Below are positions 1 through 5,056 of a stretch of DNA of 6,964 bases, in pieces (position 1 is the stretch's first letter; every line of letters starts with the position of its first letter). The DNA comes from Oscillospiraceae bacterium (GTDB taxonomy: Bacteria; Bacillota_A; Clostridia; Oscillospirales; Oscillospiraceae): NCBI GenBank assembly GCA_017415945.1, contig JAFQDR010000209.1:1-6964 (forward strand), written 5' to 3'. Both the position numbers and the translations under genes were made by a program. Under the pieces are notes generated by a model. It saw nothing but the letters and a program-made list of their open reading frames with translations. It did no database searches and was not told the origin of the DNA.

Positions 1-2
1 AA

Positions 3-635
3 AAGCTTGGTATTGAGGGCTTTGACGAAGAAATGGTCGAGGAAATGGAGACCTATTGGGATGAGTTCAGCGAGGAAGACCTGTACTACATGGACAAGGT
101 CGCTGATGTTCTCTGGGAAATCGGCATGGGGGAATTTGACGAGGAAACGGGAGACTTTACTCCCAGCTCCCATGATGTGTACGCCGCGGACGTGGAGTAT
201 TTCTATACGGACTATATGTACACGGAATTTTTGATGGGGGTTGCGGCACTGGGCGAAGGTGAACTGGACTTCACGGACATTTCCGAAAATATGGATGATG
301 TGGATTGGGATGCGGGCACAGGCACCCGAACCGTGAGCTTCACATGGCAGGATGAACGCTATACCATTGAAGCGGAGGTTTGGGACGATTGGTTTGATGT
401 CTCCGTTGCCAATGAGCTGAATGACATCATCGCCAAGAACAACGACAGTGACAAACGCCTGTACTTCGGTTACGACGGCTATCAGTGGCTGTTTGTGTTC
501 TACTGCGATGCAGCGTGGGCGGATGAATTCCAAAAGACCACGGGGATGTGGCTCATGGATGAGCTGACGGGGGATTTTGAAGAAGCCTTCGATGAGGGAT
601 TTTTCGGTACCCACATTCTGACTGCAGTTATGTGA
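3..635 (+). CDS. Uncharacterised acidic protein, 5'-truncated by window edge
   Basis: The reading frame is open to the left edge: ten codons precede the first in-frame ATG at 33 with no stop, so the true start probably lies upstream and 210 residues are visible. The visible N-terminal half is extremely rich in Asp and Glu and in aromatic residues (for example EEDLYYMDKVADVLWEIG). The C-terminal half looks like a small alpha/beta module, with a strand-rich stretch (TRTVSFTWQDERYTIEAEVW) followed by KRLYFGYDGYQWLFVFY and an amphipathic end. No catalytic motif, zinc ligand set or membrane helix is visible. A signal peptide or lipobox, if present, would lie outside the window. I do not recognise the family well enough to name it. 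The TGA stop is followed 14 nt later by a strong terminator hairpin, so this gene ends its transcript. Coding is supported by the long continuous frame and the terminator. Function is unknown. Confidence 0.8.
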   Translation, partial: KLGIEGFDEEMVEEMETYWDEFSEEDLYYMDKVADVLWEIGMGEFDEETGDFTPSSHDVYAADVEYFYTDYMYTEFLMGVAALGEGELDFTDISENMDDVDWDAGTGTRTVSFTWQDERYTIEAEVWDDWFDVSVANELNDIIAKNNDSDKRLYFGYDGYQWLFVFYCDAAWADEFQKTTGMWLMDELTGDFEEAFDEGFFGTHILTAVM

Positions 636-649
636 AAATCAAATGGGAA

Positions 650-680
650 CCCCCCGATTGCTTGCAATCGGGGGGGTAAA
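650..680 (+). terminator. Rho-independent terminator of the acidic-protein gene
   Basis: A perfect 11-bp GC-rich stem (650-660 pairing with 665-675) closes a CTTG tetraloop (661-664), starting 14 nt after the stop codon. The downstream T-run is weak (TAAATTTTG), but the stem is very stable. The core CCCCGATTGC...GCAATCGGGG is the same as in the terminator at 2701-2727. Confidence 0.8.
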
Positions 681-750
681 TTTTGTGGAAGAATGGGAAA
701 GGCATAGATGACAAGGTCTTCCCTACGGCGGCAAAGATTTCGGTGCGGTG

Positions 751-782
751 TTGCGGACCGTCCGGGAGGACGGTCCCTACGG
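751..782. repeat. 32-bp hairpin repeat, copy 1
   Basis: These 32 bases are identical to 1049-1080. The core is a perfect 9-bp stem GGACCGTCC (755-763) / GGACGGTCC (768-776) with a GGGA loop, followed by CCCTACGG. The two copies are in the same orientation 298 bp apart. It looks like a REP-type intergenic palindrome; no terminator T-run follows. Confidence 0.8.
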
Positions 783-796
783 CGTTGTCCGAGGCA

Positions 797-831
797 CCTA
801 CGCATCCGTAGGGCGGGGGCTTGCTCCCGCC
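797..831. repeat. Back-to-back hairpins containing inverted CCTACG/CGTAGG
   Basis: CCTACG (797-802) and CGTAGG (807-812) form a perfect 6-bp stem with a CATC loop. Immediately after it, 812-820 pairs with 823-831 (GGCGGGGGC / GCTCCCGCC, one G-T wobble). Two copies of the CCCTACG-type module therefore appear to meet head to head. No T-run follows, so this is not an obvious terminator. Confidence 0.55.
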
Positions 832-938
832 GCTTGTGGGTAGAGCATGGAAGTTGAATCAGTACGGTACAGAAAAATATGGGATTGCAATAATGCAGTG
901 GCAATATGGTGCGATAATATGTCTATGGTAAATTATCT

Positions 939-1025
939 CACTGCGCCACGGCGGCAGGAATCCCCCCCGTCTCGCCATGTGGCGAGCCACCCCCTTTAGG
1001 CAAGGGGGCAGGCCGCCCTGCAGTG
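939..1025. repeat. 87-bp nested palindromic (MITE-like) element
   Basis: The outer inverted arms are CACTGC (939-944) / GCAGTG (1020-1025) and GGCGG (950-954) / CCGCC (1013-1017). Two perfect hairpins are nested inside: CTCGCC/GGCGAG with an ATGT loop (971-986) and CCCCCTT/AAGGGGG with a 5-nt loop (990-1008). From memory this resembles a type of intergenic repeat common in Oscillospiraceae genomes, but I cannot verify that here. It encodes no protein. Confidence 0.55.
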
Positions 1026-1048
1026 CGGAGGAAGATGTGGATGAAGCA

Positions 1049-1080
1049 TTGCGGACCGTCCGGGAGGACGGTCCCTACGG
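1049..1080. repeat. 32-bp hairpin repeat, copy 2
   Basis: Exact copy of 751-782, with stem 1053-1061 / 1066-1074 and loop GGGA, again followed by CCCTACGG. The identity ends abruptly on both sides, which argues for a discrete repeat unit rather than duplication of a larger region. Confidence 0.8.
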
Positions 1081-1113
1081 GTGCGGCGGGGAATTTCGGT
1101 GCGGCGGTGTGGA

Positions 1114-1217
1114 CACCCGCAAGGGGCGCCCCTACGATGGAGCTACCAACAAGTTTACAATTTGTTTGTTTTTGAGTTCTGTACAAGTGTCTGTATGAGT
1201 GGTAAAATTTAGACAAC
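1114..1217 (+). repeat. 104-bp duplicated promoter-bearing leader, copy 1
   Basis: Matches 2097-2200 at a constant offset of 983 with no gaps and 6 mismatches. The first 55 bases (1114-1168) are identical. In order it holds the 3' part of a CACCCGCAAGGGGCGCCCC hairpin ending in CCCTACG, a dyad ACAAGTT-TAC-AATTTGT (1149-1165), and a promoter-like -35/-10 pair (1180-1208). Similarity stops shortly after the -10 box. The next gene starts 60 nt downstream. Confidence 0.85.
1180..1208 (+). promoter_or_regulatory. Candidate sigma-70 promoter for the membrane-protein gene
   Basis: TGTACA (1180-1185; 4 of 6 to TTGACA) and TAAAAT (1203-1208; 5 of 6 to TATAAT) are separated by exactly 17 bp. Both boxes are unchanged in the second copy of the repeat (2163-2191), whereas bases just upstream of the -35 have diverged. 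Transcription would start near 1215, giving a leader of about 60 nt. Confidence 0.5.
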
Positions 1218-1277
1218 TGTGTATGATACTCGTGGTTATAAAAGTACTAAAGACAGAGATGTATATTGGAGGACAAA

Positions 1278-1826
1278 ATGAATTTCTCTTGTGATGGCAA
1301 TATAATTGTTAAATCGGATAAAATGTGGATAGTTTTTGCGTTCATATTATGTATTACATCTCTGTGGTTCATTTGTTTGTTGGGTGATGGCTCTTCTGAA
1401 ATTACTTTAATTTATTTAGCTGTATTTTGTTTGAGCATCCTTTGCTTTCAATATTGGGTTGCTTTTGGGCGTACATTAAAAATGAATGCTCGAGGATGTG
1501 AGGTGACTTTCTTGTTTATTAGTCGCTTTTATGAATGGAAAGAATTAGAGATTAGATTTGAAAACTATTCTCATCGCTTAAGTAACAGACAGCCATACAG
1601 CGAAGGCATCATTTTTTATCCTAAGAAAATTAGTAAACCAGACTGGATGTTACCTGCCACATATTGTTTGTTTGTTCATCCGTTCAAATTCTTTTTTGTG
1701 AATTTTAAGACTAGAAAAGAATACGGTAAATGGGTAGTTAGATATCCTGAGTTATATGAAGTTGATAAGGTGAAATTTATGGGATGCTTGAAAAATTGGG
1801 GTGTTTCGGTAAATTACCTAAAATAA
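1278..1826 (+). CDS. Small membrane protein with two helices and a cytosolic PH-like tail, function unknown
   Basis: The product is 182 residues from ATG 1278, chosen because GGAGG (1268-1272) sits 5 nt before it; the in-frame TTG at 1266 would overlap that site. Two hydrophobic helices lie near the N-terminus (about residues 16-35 and 42-63), joined by a short loop containing GDGSSE. The remaining roughly 118 residues are soluble and strand-rich: RTLKMNARGCEVTFLF, then YEWKELEIRFENYSHR, IIFYPKKISKPDWMLPATY and a final amphipathic segment. Two helices followed by a strand-rich domain recalls bacterial PH-like membrane proteins, but that is inference from pattern only. The DNA is AT-rich (a sample of 1321-1380 counts 18 G+C of 60), unlike prs (38 of 60 in 4441-4500), which suggests separate ancestry or relaxed codon selection. 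It stands alone behind the duplicated leader and is followed by a terminator-like hairpin. Confidence 0.8.
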   Translation: MNFSCDGNIIVKSDKMWIVFAFILCITSLWFICLLGDGSSEITLIYLAVFCLSILCFQYWVAFGRTLKMNARGCEVTFLFISRFYEWKELEIRFENYSHRLSNRQPYSEGIIFYPKKISKPDWMLPATYCLFVHPFKFFFVNFKTRKEYGKWVVRYPELYEVDKVKFMGCLKNWGVSVNYLK

Positions 1827-1911
1827 ATGTGTCTGAAATACTGGACGAGATTTGGATAAGACAGAGGACGGTTCTCCGTCTTACCGAACAGCTTAATCAA
1901 CACACCGCAGG

Positions 1912-1941
1912 CCCGAGCTGGTTTCAGCTCGGGGCTGTTTT
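1912..1941 (+). terminator. Terminator-like hairpin after the membrane-protein gene
   Basis: A perfect 9-bp stem (CCCGAGCTG 1912-1920 / CAGCTCGGG 1925-1933) with a GTTT loop is followed by GCTGTTTTA. It lies 85 nt past the stop codon at 1826, with no gene in between, so it probably ends that transcript. Confidence 0.7.
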
Positions 1942-2000
1942 ATGTTGCGGGTTTTGAGGTTTGGGGTCTTATAAAGTGAATGGCGGGATGGTCACGCATT

Positions 2001-2080
2001 GTAGGGACAGCCCTTGCCGACGGAATAAGGTAAGTTCCGTCGGCAGATCACCGCGTTATATGCGGAGGCCGCGGCTGTCC
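2001..2080. repeat. Multi-branched structured repeat element
   Basis: An outer stem GGACAGCC (2005-2012) / GGCTGTCC (2073-2080) encloses a perfect 11-bp hairpin, TGCCGACGGAA (2015-2025) / TTCCGTCGGCA (2035-2045) with a 9-nt loop, and a short CCGC/GCGG hairpin (2051-2065). It begins with GTAGGG, the complement of the CCCTAC motif in the other repeats of the window. No T-run follows, so a repeat element is more likely than a terminator. Confidence 0.6.
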
Positions 2081-2096
2081 GATTCAATGATAAGGG

Positions 2097-2200
2097 CACC
2101 CGCAAGGGGCGCCCCTACGATGGAGCTACCAACAAGTTTACAATTTGTTTGCTTTTGCGCGCTGTACAAGTGTCTGTGTGAGTGGTAAAATTTAGATAAC
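2097..2200 (+). repeat. 104-bp duplicated promoter-bearing leader, copy 2
   Basis: Second copy of 1114-1217, in direct orientation. This copy has the more complete hairpin: GGGCACCC (2094-2101) / GGGCGCCC (2107-2114), one mismatch, loop GCAAG, leading into CCCTACG. It retains the dyad (2132-2148) and both promoter boxes. The six differences from copy 1 fall at 2152, 2158, 2160, 2161, 2177 and 2197, all in the 3' half. Confidence 0.85.
2163..2191 (+). promoter_or_regulatory. Candidate sigma-70 promoter for the lipoprotein gene
   Basis: TGTACA (2163-2168), a 17-bp spacer and TAAAAT (2186-2191), the same arrangement as at 1180-1208. Expected transcription start is near 2198, about 30 nt before the ATG at 2230. 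Confidence 0.5.
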
Positions 2201-2229
2201 AGTTCAACTGTTTGGTTAAGGTGATTATA

Positions 2230-2664
2230 ATGCATAGATACAGTATTTCGAATTTTACAAAAACTGTTGTAATGATCGTATTGCTATTGGCTCTTGTGGG
2301 CTGCGGAGGCGTGGCAAAGTCGGTAGAAAAAGAATACTACATGGACATAAATAACTATATTACCGAAGAAGCGGTTGTAGATACGATCAACTATGATAAA
2401 AAATTAGAGTATATTGGAATCAGACTGTCGGAGATCAGCGATGTGTATCAAGGGGAACGATTTATTATTGAAGGTGAAAACTTAGATATCGTTCTTGCAA
2501 ACGGTATTCTTGAAAAAATAGAACCAAATAGTGTGGTTGAATTTACTTCCGCGCCAGCCTTCTTTGGTAATGGATATTTAATGCCAATTGTACAGCTGTC
2601 TATTGATGGAGAAACTCTTTTATCCTTCGAAGAAGGATACGCCAATTTGCTGGAGCTTTACTGA
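2230..2664 (+). CDS. Small putative lipoprotein, function unknown
   Basis: The product is 144 residues from ATG 2230; AAGG (2218-2221) lies 8 nt upstream as a modest ribosome binding site. Upstream in-frame TTG 2212 and GTG 2221 lack one and would add charged residues before the signal. Residues 1-24 form a lipoprotein signal peptide: a basic start (H2, R3, K11), a hydrophobic core VVMIVLLLALVG and the lipobox LVGC with Cys25 as the lipidation site. The mature part is acidic (for example YYMDINNYITEE) and looks alternately helical and strand-forming; no enzyme motif is visible. The product should be anchored to the outer face of the cytoplasmic membrane. Like the membrane protein upstream it is AT-rich, stands alone behind the duplicated leader, and ends before a shared terminator. 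I do not recognise a named family. Confidence 0.82.
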   Translation: MHRYSISNFTKTVVMIVLLLALVGCGGVAKSVEKEYYMDINNYITEEAVVDTINYDKKLEYIGIRLSEISDVYQGERFIIEGENLDIVLANGILEKIEPNSVVEFTSAPAFFGNGYLMPIVQLSIDGETLLSFEEGYANLLELY

Positions 2665-2700
2665 TTGATCACTCAATTATTCATAATTCATTCAAAAAAA

Positions 2701-2727
2701 CACCCCGATTGCATAGCAATCGGGGTG
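2701..2727. terminator. Bidirectional terminator between the lipoprotein gene and prfB
   Basis: A perfect 12-bp stem (2701-2712 / 2716-2727) with an ATA loop lies between two convergent stop codons. On the minus strand, for prfB, it is directly followed by a run of T (A-run at 2694-2700 on the plus strand). On the plus strand a T6 run follows at 2733-2738, slightly displaced. It can serve both genes. Confidence 0.88.
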
Positions 2728-2742
2728 AAGCTGTTTTTTGAT

Positions 2743-3861
2743 TTACTTATTTCCGGCGTCGTTTGCCTTCATTGCAAGGTATGCGTTGATGAAGCCGTCG
2801 ATTTCGCCGTTCATGACTGCGTTGATCTGACCGTTTTCGTGGCCGGTGCGGTGGTCCTTTGCCAGAGTGTAGGGCATGAATACGTAGGAGCGGATCTGAG
2901 AGCCCCATTCGATCTTCTGCTGTACGCCCTTGATGTCTTCAATGCGTTCCAGATGTTCCCGTTCCTTGATTTCTGCCAGCTTTGCCTTCAGCATTGCCAT
3001 ACAGTTGTCACGGTTCTGGAACTGGGAGCGTTCCACCTGAGAGGATACCACGATGCCCGTGGGCTTGTGGATCAGACGAACCGCGGAGGAGGTCTTGTTG
3101 ACCTTCTGGCCGCCTGCGCCGGAGGAGCGGAATACCTGCATTTCAATATCGTCTTCACGAATTTCGATGCTGTTGTCTTCGGTCATTTCGGGCATGACTT
3201 CCAGAGCGGAGAAGCTGGTCTGACGGCGGCCGGATGCATCGAAGGGGGAGATACGCACCAGACGGTGTACGCCGTTTTCACCCTTCAGGAAGCCGTATGC
3301 GTTTTCGCCCTCGATCATAATGGTGGCGGACTTCAGGCCTGCTTCGTCGCCTTCCAGCATATCCATGACCTTTACGTTGTAGCCATGGCGTTCTGCCCAG
3401 CGGGTGTACATACGATACAGCATCTGGGTCCAGTCCTGGGCCTCGGTGCCGCCTGCGCCTGCGTGGAAGGTGAGAATGGCGTTGTTGGCGTCGTATTCCC
3501 CTGTCAGCAGGGTTTCCAGACGGGTAGCTTCCAACTTGCCCGCGAATGCATCGTATTCGCTTTTCAGCTCGTCCAGCATGGAGGCATCGTCTTCCTCCAG
3601 TGCCATTTCGCACAGGGTGAACATATCCTCCCATGCGCTGCACAGGGCTTCGTAGCGTTCGCACTTTGCCTGCAGTGCCTTCAGACGCTTCTGGGCCTTC
3701 TGGCTCTTTTCCACATCGTTCCAGAAGCCGTCCTGCTCGGAGGCTACCTGCAGCTCCTCGATCTCTCTGCGGGCCAGATCCAGATGCAGTGCACCCTCCA
3801 GATTGTCCAGCGTGGGCTTCAGACCGTTGAGCTTAACCTTATATTCTTCAAATTCAATCAT
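2743..3861 (-). CDS. prfB: Peptide chain release factor 2 (RF2)
   Basis: RF2 recognises UGA and UAA stop codons in the ribosomal A site and triggers hydrolysis of peptidyl-tRNA. The product is 372 residues from ATG 3861 (minus strand), close to the usual family length. A purine-rich AAAGAGAG precedes it; an upstream TTG at 3885 would add eight residues not typical of the family. The N-terminal domain is helical. It is followed by HAGAGGTEAQDW (about residues 133-144), the stop-codon-reading tripeptide SPF (205-207) in ISPFDASGRRQTSF, and the catalytic GGQ (250-252) in SSGAGGQKVNKT, whose Gln is normally methylated by PrmC. The frame is continuous through the region LEGALHLDLARREIEEL, where many prfB genes carry an in-frame UGA and a programmed +1 frameshift. 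No CTTTGA-type site is present, so classical autoregulation by frameshifting appears absent. It is transcribed alone, with its own promoter and terminator. Confidence 0.97.
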   Translation of the reverse strand: MIEFEEYKVKLNGLKPTLDNLEGALHLDLARREIEELQVASEQDGFWNDVEKSQKAQKRLKALQAKCERYEALCSAWEDMFTLCEMALEEDDASMLDELKSEYDAFAGKLEATRLETLLTGEYDANNAILTFHAGAGGTEAQDWTQMLYRMYTRWAERHGYNVKVMDMLEGDEAGLKSATIMIEGENAYGFLKGENGVHRLVRISPFDASGRRQTSFSALEVMPEMTEDNSIEIREDDIEMQVFRSSGAGGQKVNKTSSAVRLIHKPTGIVVSSQVERSQFQNRDNCMAMLKAKLAEIKEREHLERIEDIKGVQQKIEWGSQIRSYVFMPYTLAKDHRTGHENGQINAVMNGEIDGFINAYLAMKANDAGNK

Positions 3862-3901
3862 GCTGATGATCACTCTCTTTAACAAAATTTCAGTACCCTA
3901 T

Positions 3902-3930
3902 ATTATATAATAAAACCGCTCTGTTGTAAA
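3902..3930 (-). promoter_or_regulatory. Sigma-70 promoter of prfB
   Basis: Read on the minus strand: TTTACA (3930-3925, 5 of 6 to consensus), a 17-bp spacer, and a perfect TATAAT (3907-3902). Transcription would start near 3895, about 35 nt upstream of the ATG at 3861. Confidence 0.8.
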
Positions 3931-4000
3931 TGACGAATTTTGCGCTGATATTCTGTTAGTTTTTCTTGCTTATTTTTTTGTATAAATTGAAAATTTTGAC

Positions 4001-4029
4001 TTTCCATTCCGACATTTAGTTGGTATAAT
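4001..4029 (+). promoter_or_regulatory. Extended -10 promoter of the prs operon
   Basis: A perfect TATAAT (4024-4029) is preceded by TGG (4021-4023), an extended -10 motif. A weak -35, TTTCCA (4001-4006), stands 17 bp away. The A/T-rich tract at about 3957-3997, with runs of T, could act as an UP element. The promoter is divergent from that of prfB, with about 95 bp between the two -10 boxes and their outer edges. Confidence 0.75.
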
Positions 4030-4044
4030 AGTACGGAACATAAA

Positions 4045-4058
4045 ATAGCGAGAGCTAT
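4045..4058 (+). promoter_or_regulatory. 5'-end hairpin with GNRA loop in the prs leader
   Basis: ATAGC (4045-4049) / GCTAT (4054-4058) closes a GAGA tetraloop, of the stable GNRA class. It lies about 10 nt after the predicted transcription start and before the ribosome binding site, so it could protect the mRNA 5' end. The stem is short, and chance is possible. Confidence 0.35.
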
Positions 4059-4084
4059 AAATAGATGAGGGAGGATATACGATC

Positions 4085-5047
4085 GTGATATCTCATGGTA
4101 CCGAAATCAAGGTGTTCACCGGCAACTCCAACCCCGAGCTGGCAAAGGCTATTTGCGAGGTCGGCGGTTTCACGCTGGGTGCATCTAAGGCCGCTCAGTT
4201 CGCAGACGGCGAATGCTCCATTTCTCTGCTGGAACCCGTGCGCGGCAAGGACGTATTTATTGTTCAGTCTACCTGCAAGCCCGTAAATGACAGCCTCATG
4301 GAGCTGCTGGTCATGGTCGATGCAATGCACAGAGCATCCGCAGGCCGTATCACCGCAGTCATTCCTTACTTTGGCTACGCAAGACAGGACCGCAAGGCTA
4401 AGCCCCGCGATCCCATTTCCGCAAAGCTCGTGGCAAACCTGCTGACCGCAGCGGGTGTTGACCGTGTGCTGACCATGGACCTGCACGCTGACCAGATCCA
4501 GGGCTTCTTCGACATTCCTCTGGACAACCTGCGCGGTTCCGCAATTTTCGCACATCACTACATTGAAAAGTACGGCTTCGGCAACGAGGAATACATGGTT
4601 GTTTCTCCCGACGTGGGCTCTGTGGCTCGTGCAAGAAACTTCGCTCACAAGCTGGGTCTGAACATGGCCATCGTTGACAAGCGCCGTGAAAAGGCAAACC
4701 AGTCCGAGGTTATGAACATCATCGGCGATGTACGCGGCAAGAAGGTCATCCTGCTGGACGACATGGTCGATACCGCAGGCTCTCTGTGCAACGCGGCAAA
4801 GGCTCTGGTGGAAATCGGCGGCGCAACCCAGGTTATGGCCTGTGCTTCCCACGGTGTTCTGTCCGGCCCCGCTATCGAGCGCATTGAAAACAGCTACATC
4901 GAGGAGCTGCTGTTCCTGGATACCATTCCTTACCCCGCAGACAAGCCCGCCTGCAGCAAGATCAAGTACCTGTCCGTTGCCCCCCTGTTTGCAGCGGCCA
5001 TCGACAAGATCTTCGAAGAATCCTCCATTTCCGTTCTGTTCAACTAA
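4085..5047 (+). CDS. prs: Ribose-phosphate pyrophosphokinase (PRPP synthetase)
   Basis: Transfers pyrophosphate from ATP to ribose-5-phosphate to make PRPP, the precursor of purines, pyrimidines, NAD, histidine and tryptophan; cytosolic. The product is 320 residues, as is usual for class I enzymes. The start is GTG 4085, supported by GAGGGAGG (4067-4074) and by the family-like beginning MISHGTEIKVFTGNSN; no ATG is available in frame nearby. Visible motifs are ADGE (40-43), the ATP-binding IPYFGYARQDRK (93-104), the signature MDLHADQIQGFF (131-142), the flexible-loop KRR (199-201) with the catalytic basic residues, and the PRPP-binding loop DDMVDTAGS (225-233; the family more often has DDMIDTAGT). 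Codon use is GC-rich. It is first gene of a plus-strand operon, with pth following 9 nt after its stop. Linkage of prs to pth is common in Firmicutes. Confidence 0.97.
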   Translation: MISHGTEIKVFTGNSNPELAKAICEVGGFTLGASKAAQFADGECSISLLEPVRGKDVFIVQSTCKPVNDSLMELLVMVDAMHRASAGRITAVIPYFGYARQDRKAKPRDPISAKLVANLLTAAGVDRVLTMDLHADQIQGFFDIPLDNLRGSAIFAHHYIEKYGFGNEEYMVVSPDVGSVARARNFAHKLGLNMAIVDKRREKANQSEVMNIIGDVRGKKVILLDDMVDTAGSLCNAAKALVEIGGATQVMACASHGVLSGPAIERIENSYIEELLFLDTIPYPADKPACSKIKYLSVAPLFAAAIDKIFEESSISVLFN

Positions 5048-5056
5048 GGAGCAGCC

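Larger units (their letters stand above)
636..1277. other. Gene-free stretch filled with palindromic repeats
   Basis: After the terminator these roughly 600 bases hold no convincing gene on either strand. Open frames here run through stem-loops and are not preceded by ribosome binding sites. The GC-rich parts are built from small palindromic modules: 751-782, 797-831, 939-1025, 1049-1080 and 1111-1136. CCCTACG or its complement CGTAGGG recurs at 721, 775, 807, 1073 and 1130. A fragment ATTTCGGTGCGG also occurs twice (737-748 and 1093-1104). The piece at about 836-938 is AT-rich and unstructured apart from a weak dyad, and I see nothing definite in it. Confidence 0.7.
1827..2229. other. Gene-free stretch between the two orphan genes
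   Basis: No supportable gene is present; the open frame at 1961-2188 runs through repeats and lacks a ribosome binding site. Contents in order are a small hairpin GACGG-TTCT-CCGTC (1867-1880), the terminator hairpin at 1912-1941, the folded element at 2001-2080, and the second copy of the promoter-bearing repeat at 2097-2200, which ends 29 nt before the lipoprotein start. Confidence 0.7.

Noticed and set aside
500..904. Minus-strand frame reaching from the repeats into the acidic-protein gene
   Set aside because: It crosses the terminator at 650-675 and the palindromic repeats, overlaps a better-supported gene, and has low-complexity Arg/Pro-rich content.
895..944. GCAGTG (895-900) pairing with CACTGC (939-944), plus GATAAT/ATTATC inside
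   Set aside because: Short arms with a long loop. The CACTGC arm pairs more sensibly with 1020-1025 in the 87-bp element.
751..1080. Identical 32-bp repeats considered as a CRISPR remnant
   Set aside because: Only two copies, 298 bp apart, each a self-contained perfect hairpin, with no regular spacers or cas genes.
938..1216. Short frames on both strands over the repeat cluster
   Set aside because: They are made of repeat and palindrome sequence, lack ribosome binding sites, and one of them ends inside the duplicated promoter leader.
1961..2188. 75-codon plus-strand frame before the lipoprotein gene
   Set aside because: It runs through the folded element and the duplicated leader; no ribosome binding site and Arg/Pro-rich content.
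2665..3882. 405-codon open frame on the plus strand opposite prfB
   Set aside because: It is the antisense of a certain RF2 gene, rich in Cys, His and Val as expected from reversed codons, and runs through the terminator hairpin. No family resemblance.
3996..4001. TTGACT as the -35 box of the prs promoter
   Set aside because: It stands 22 bp from the TATAAT at 4024-4029, too far for sigma-70. The extended -10 with TTTCCA at 17 bp fits better.
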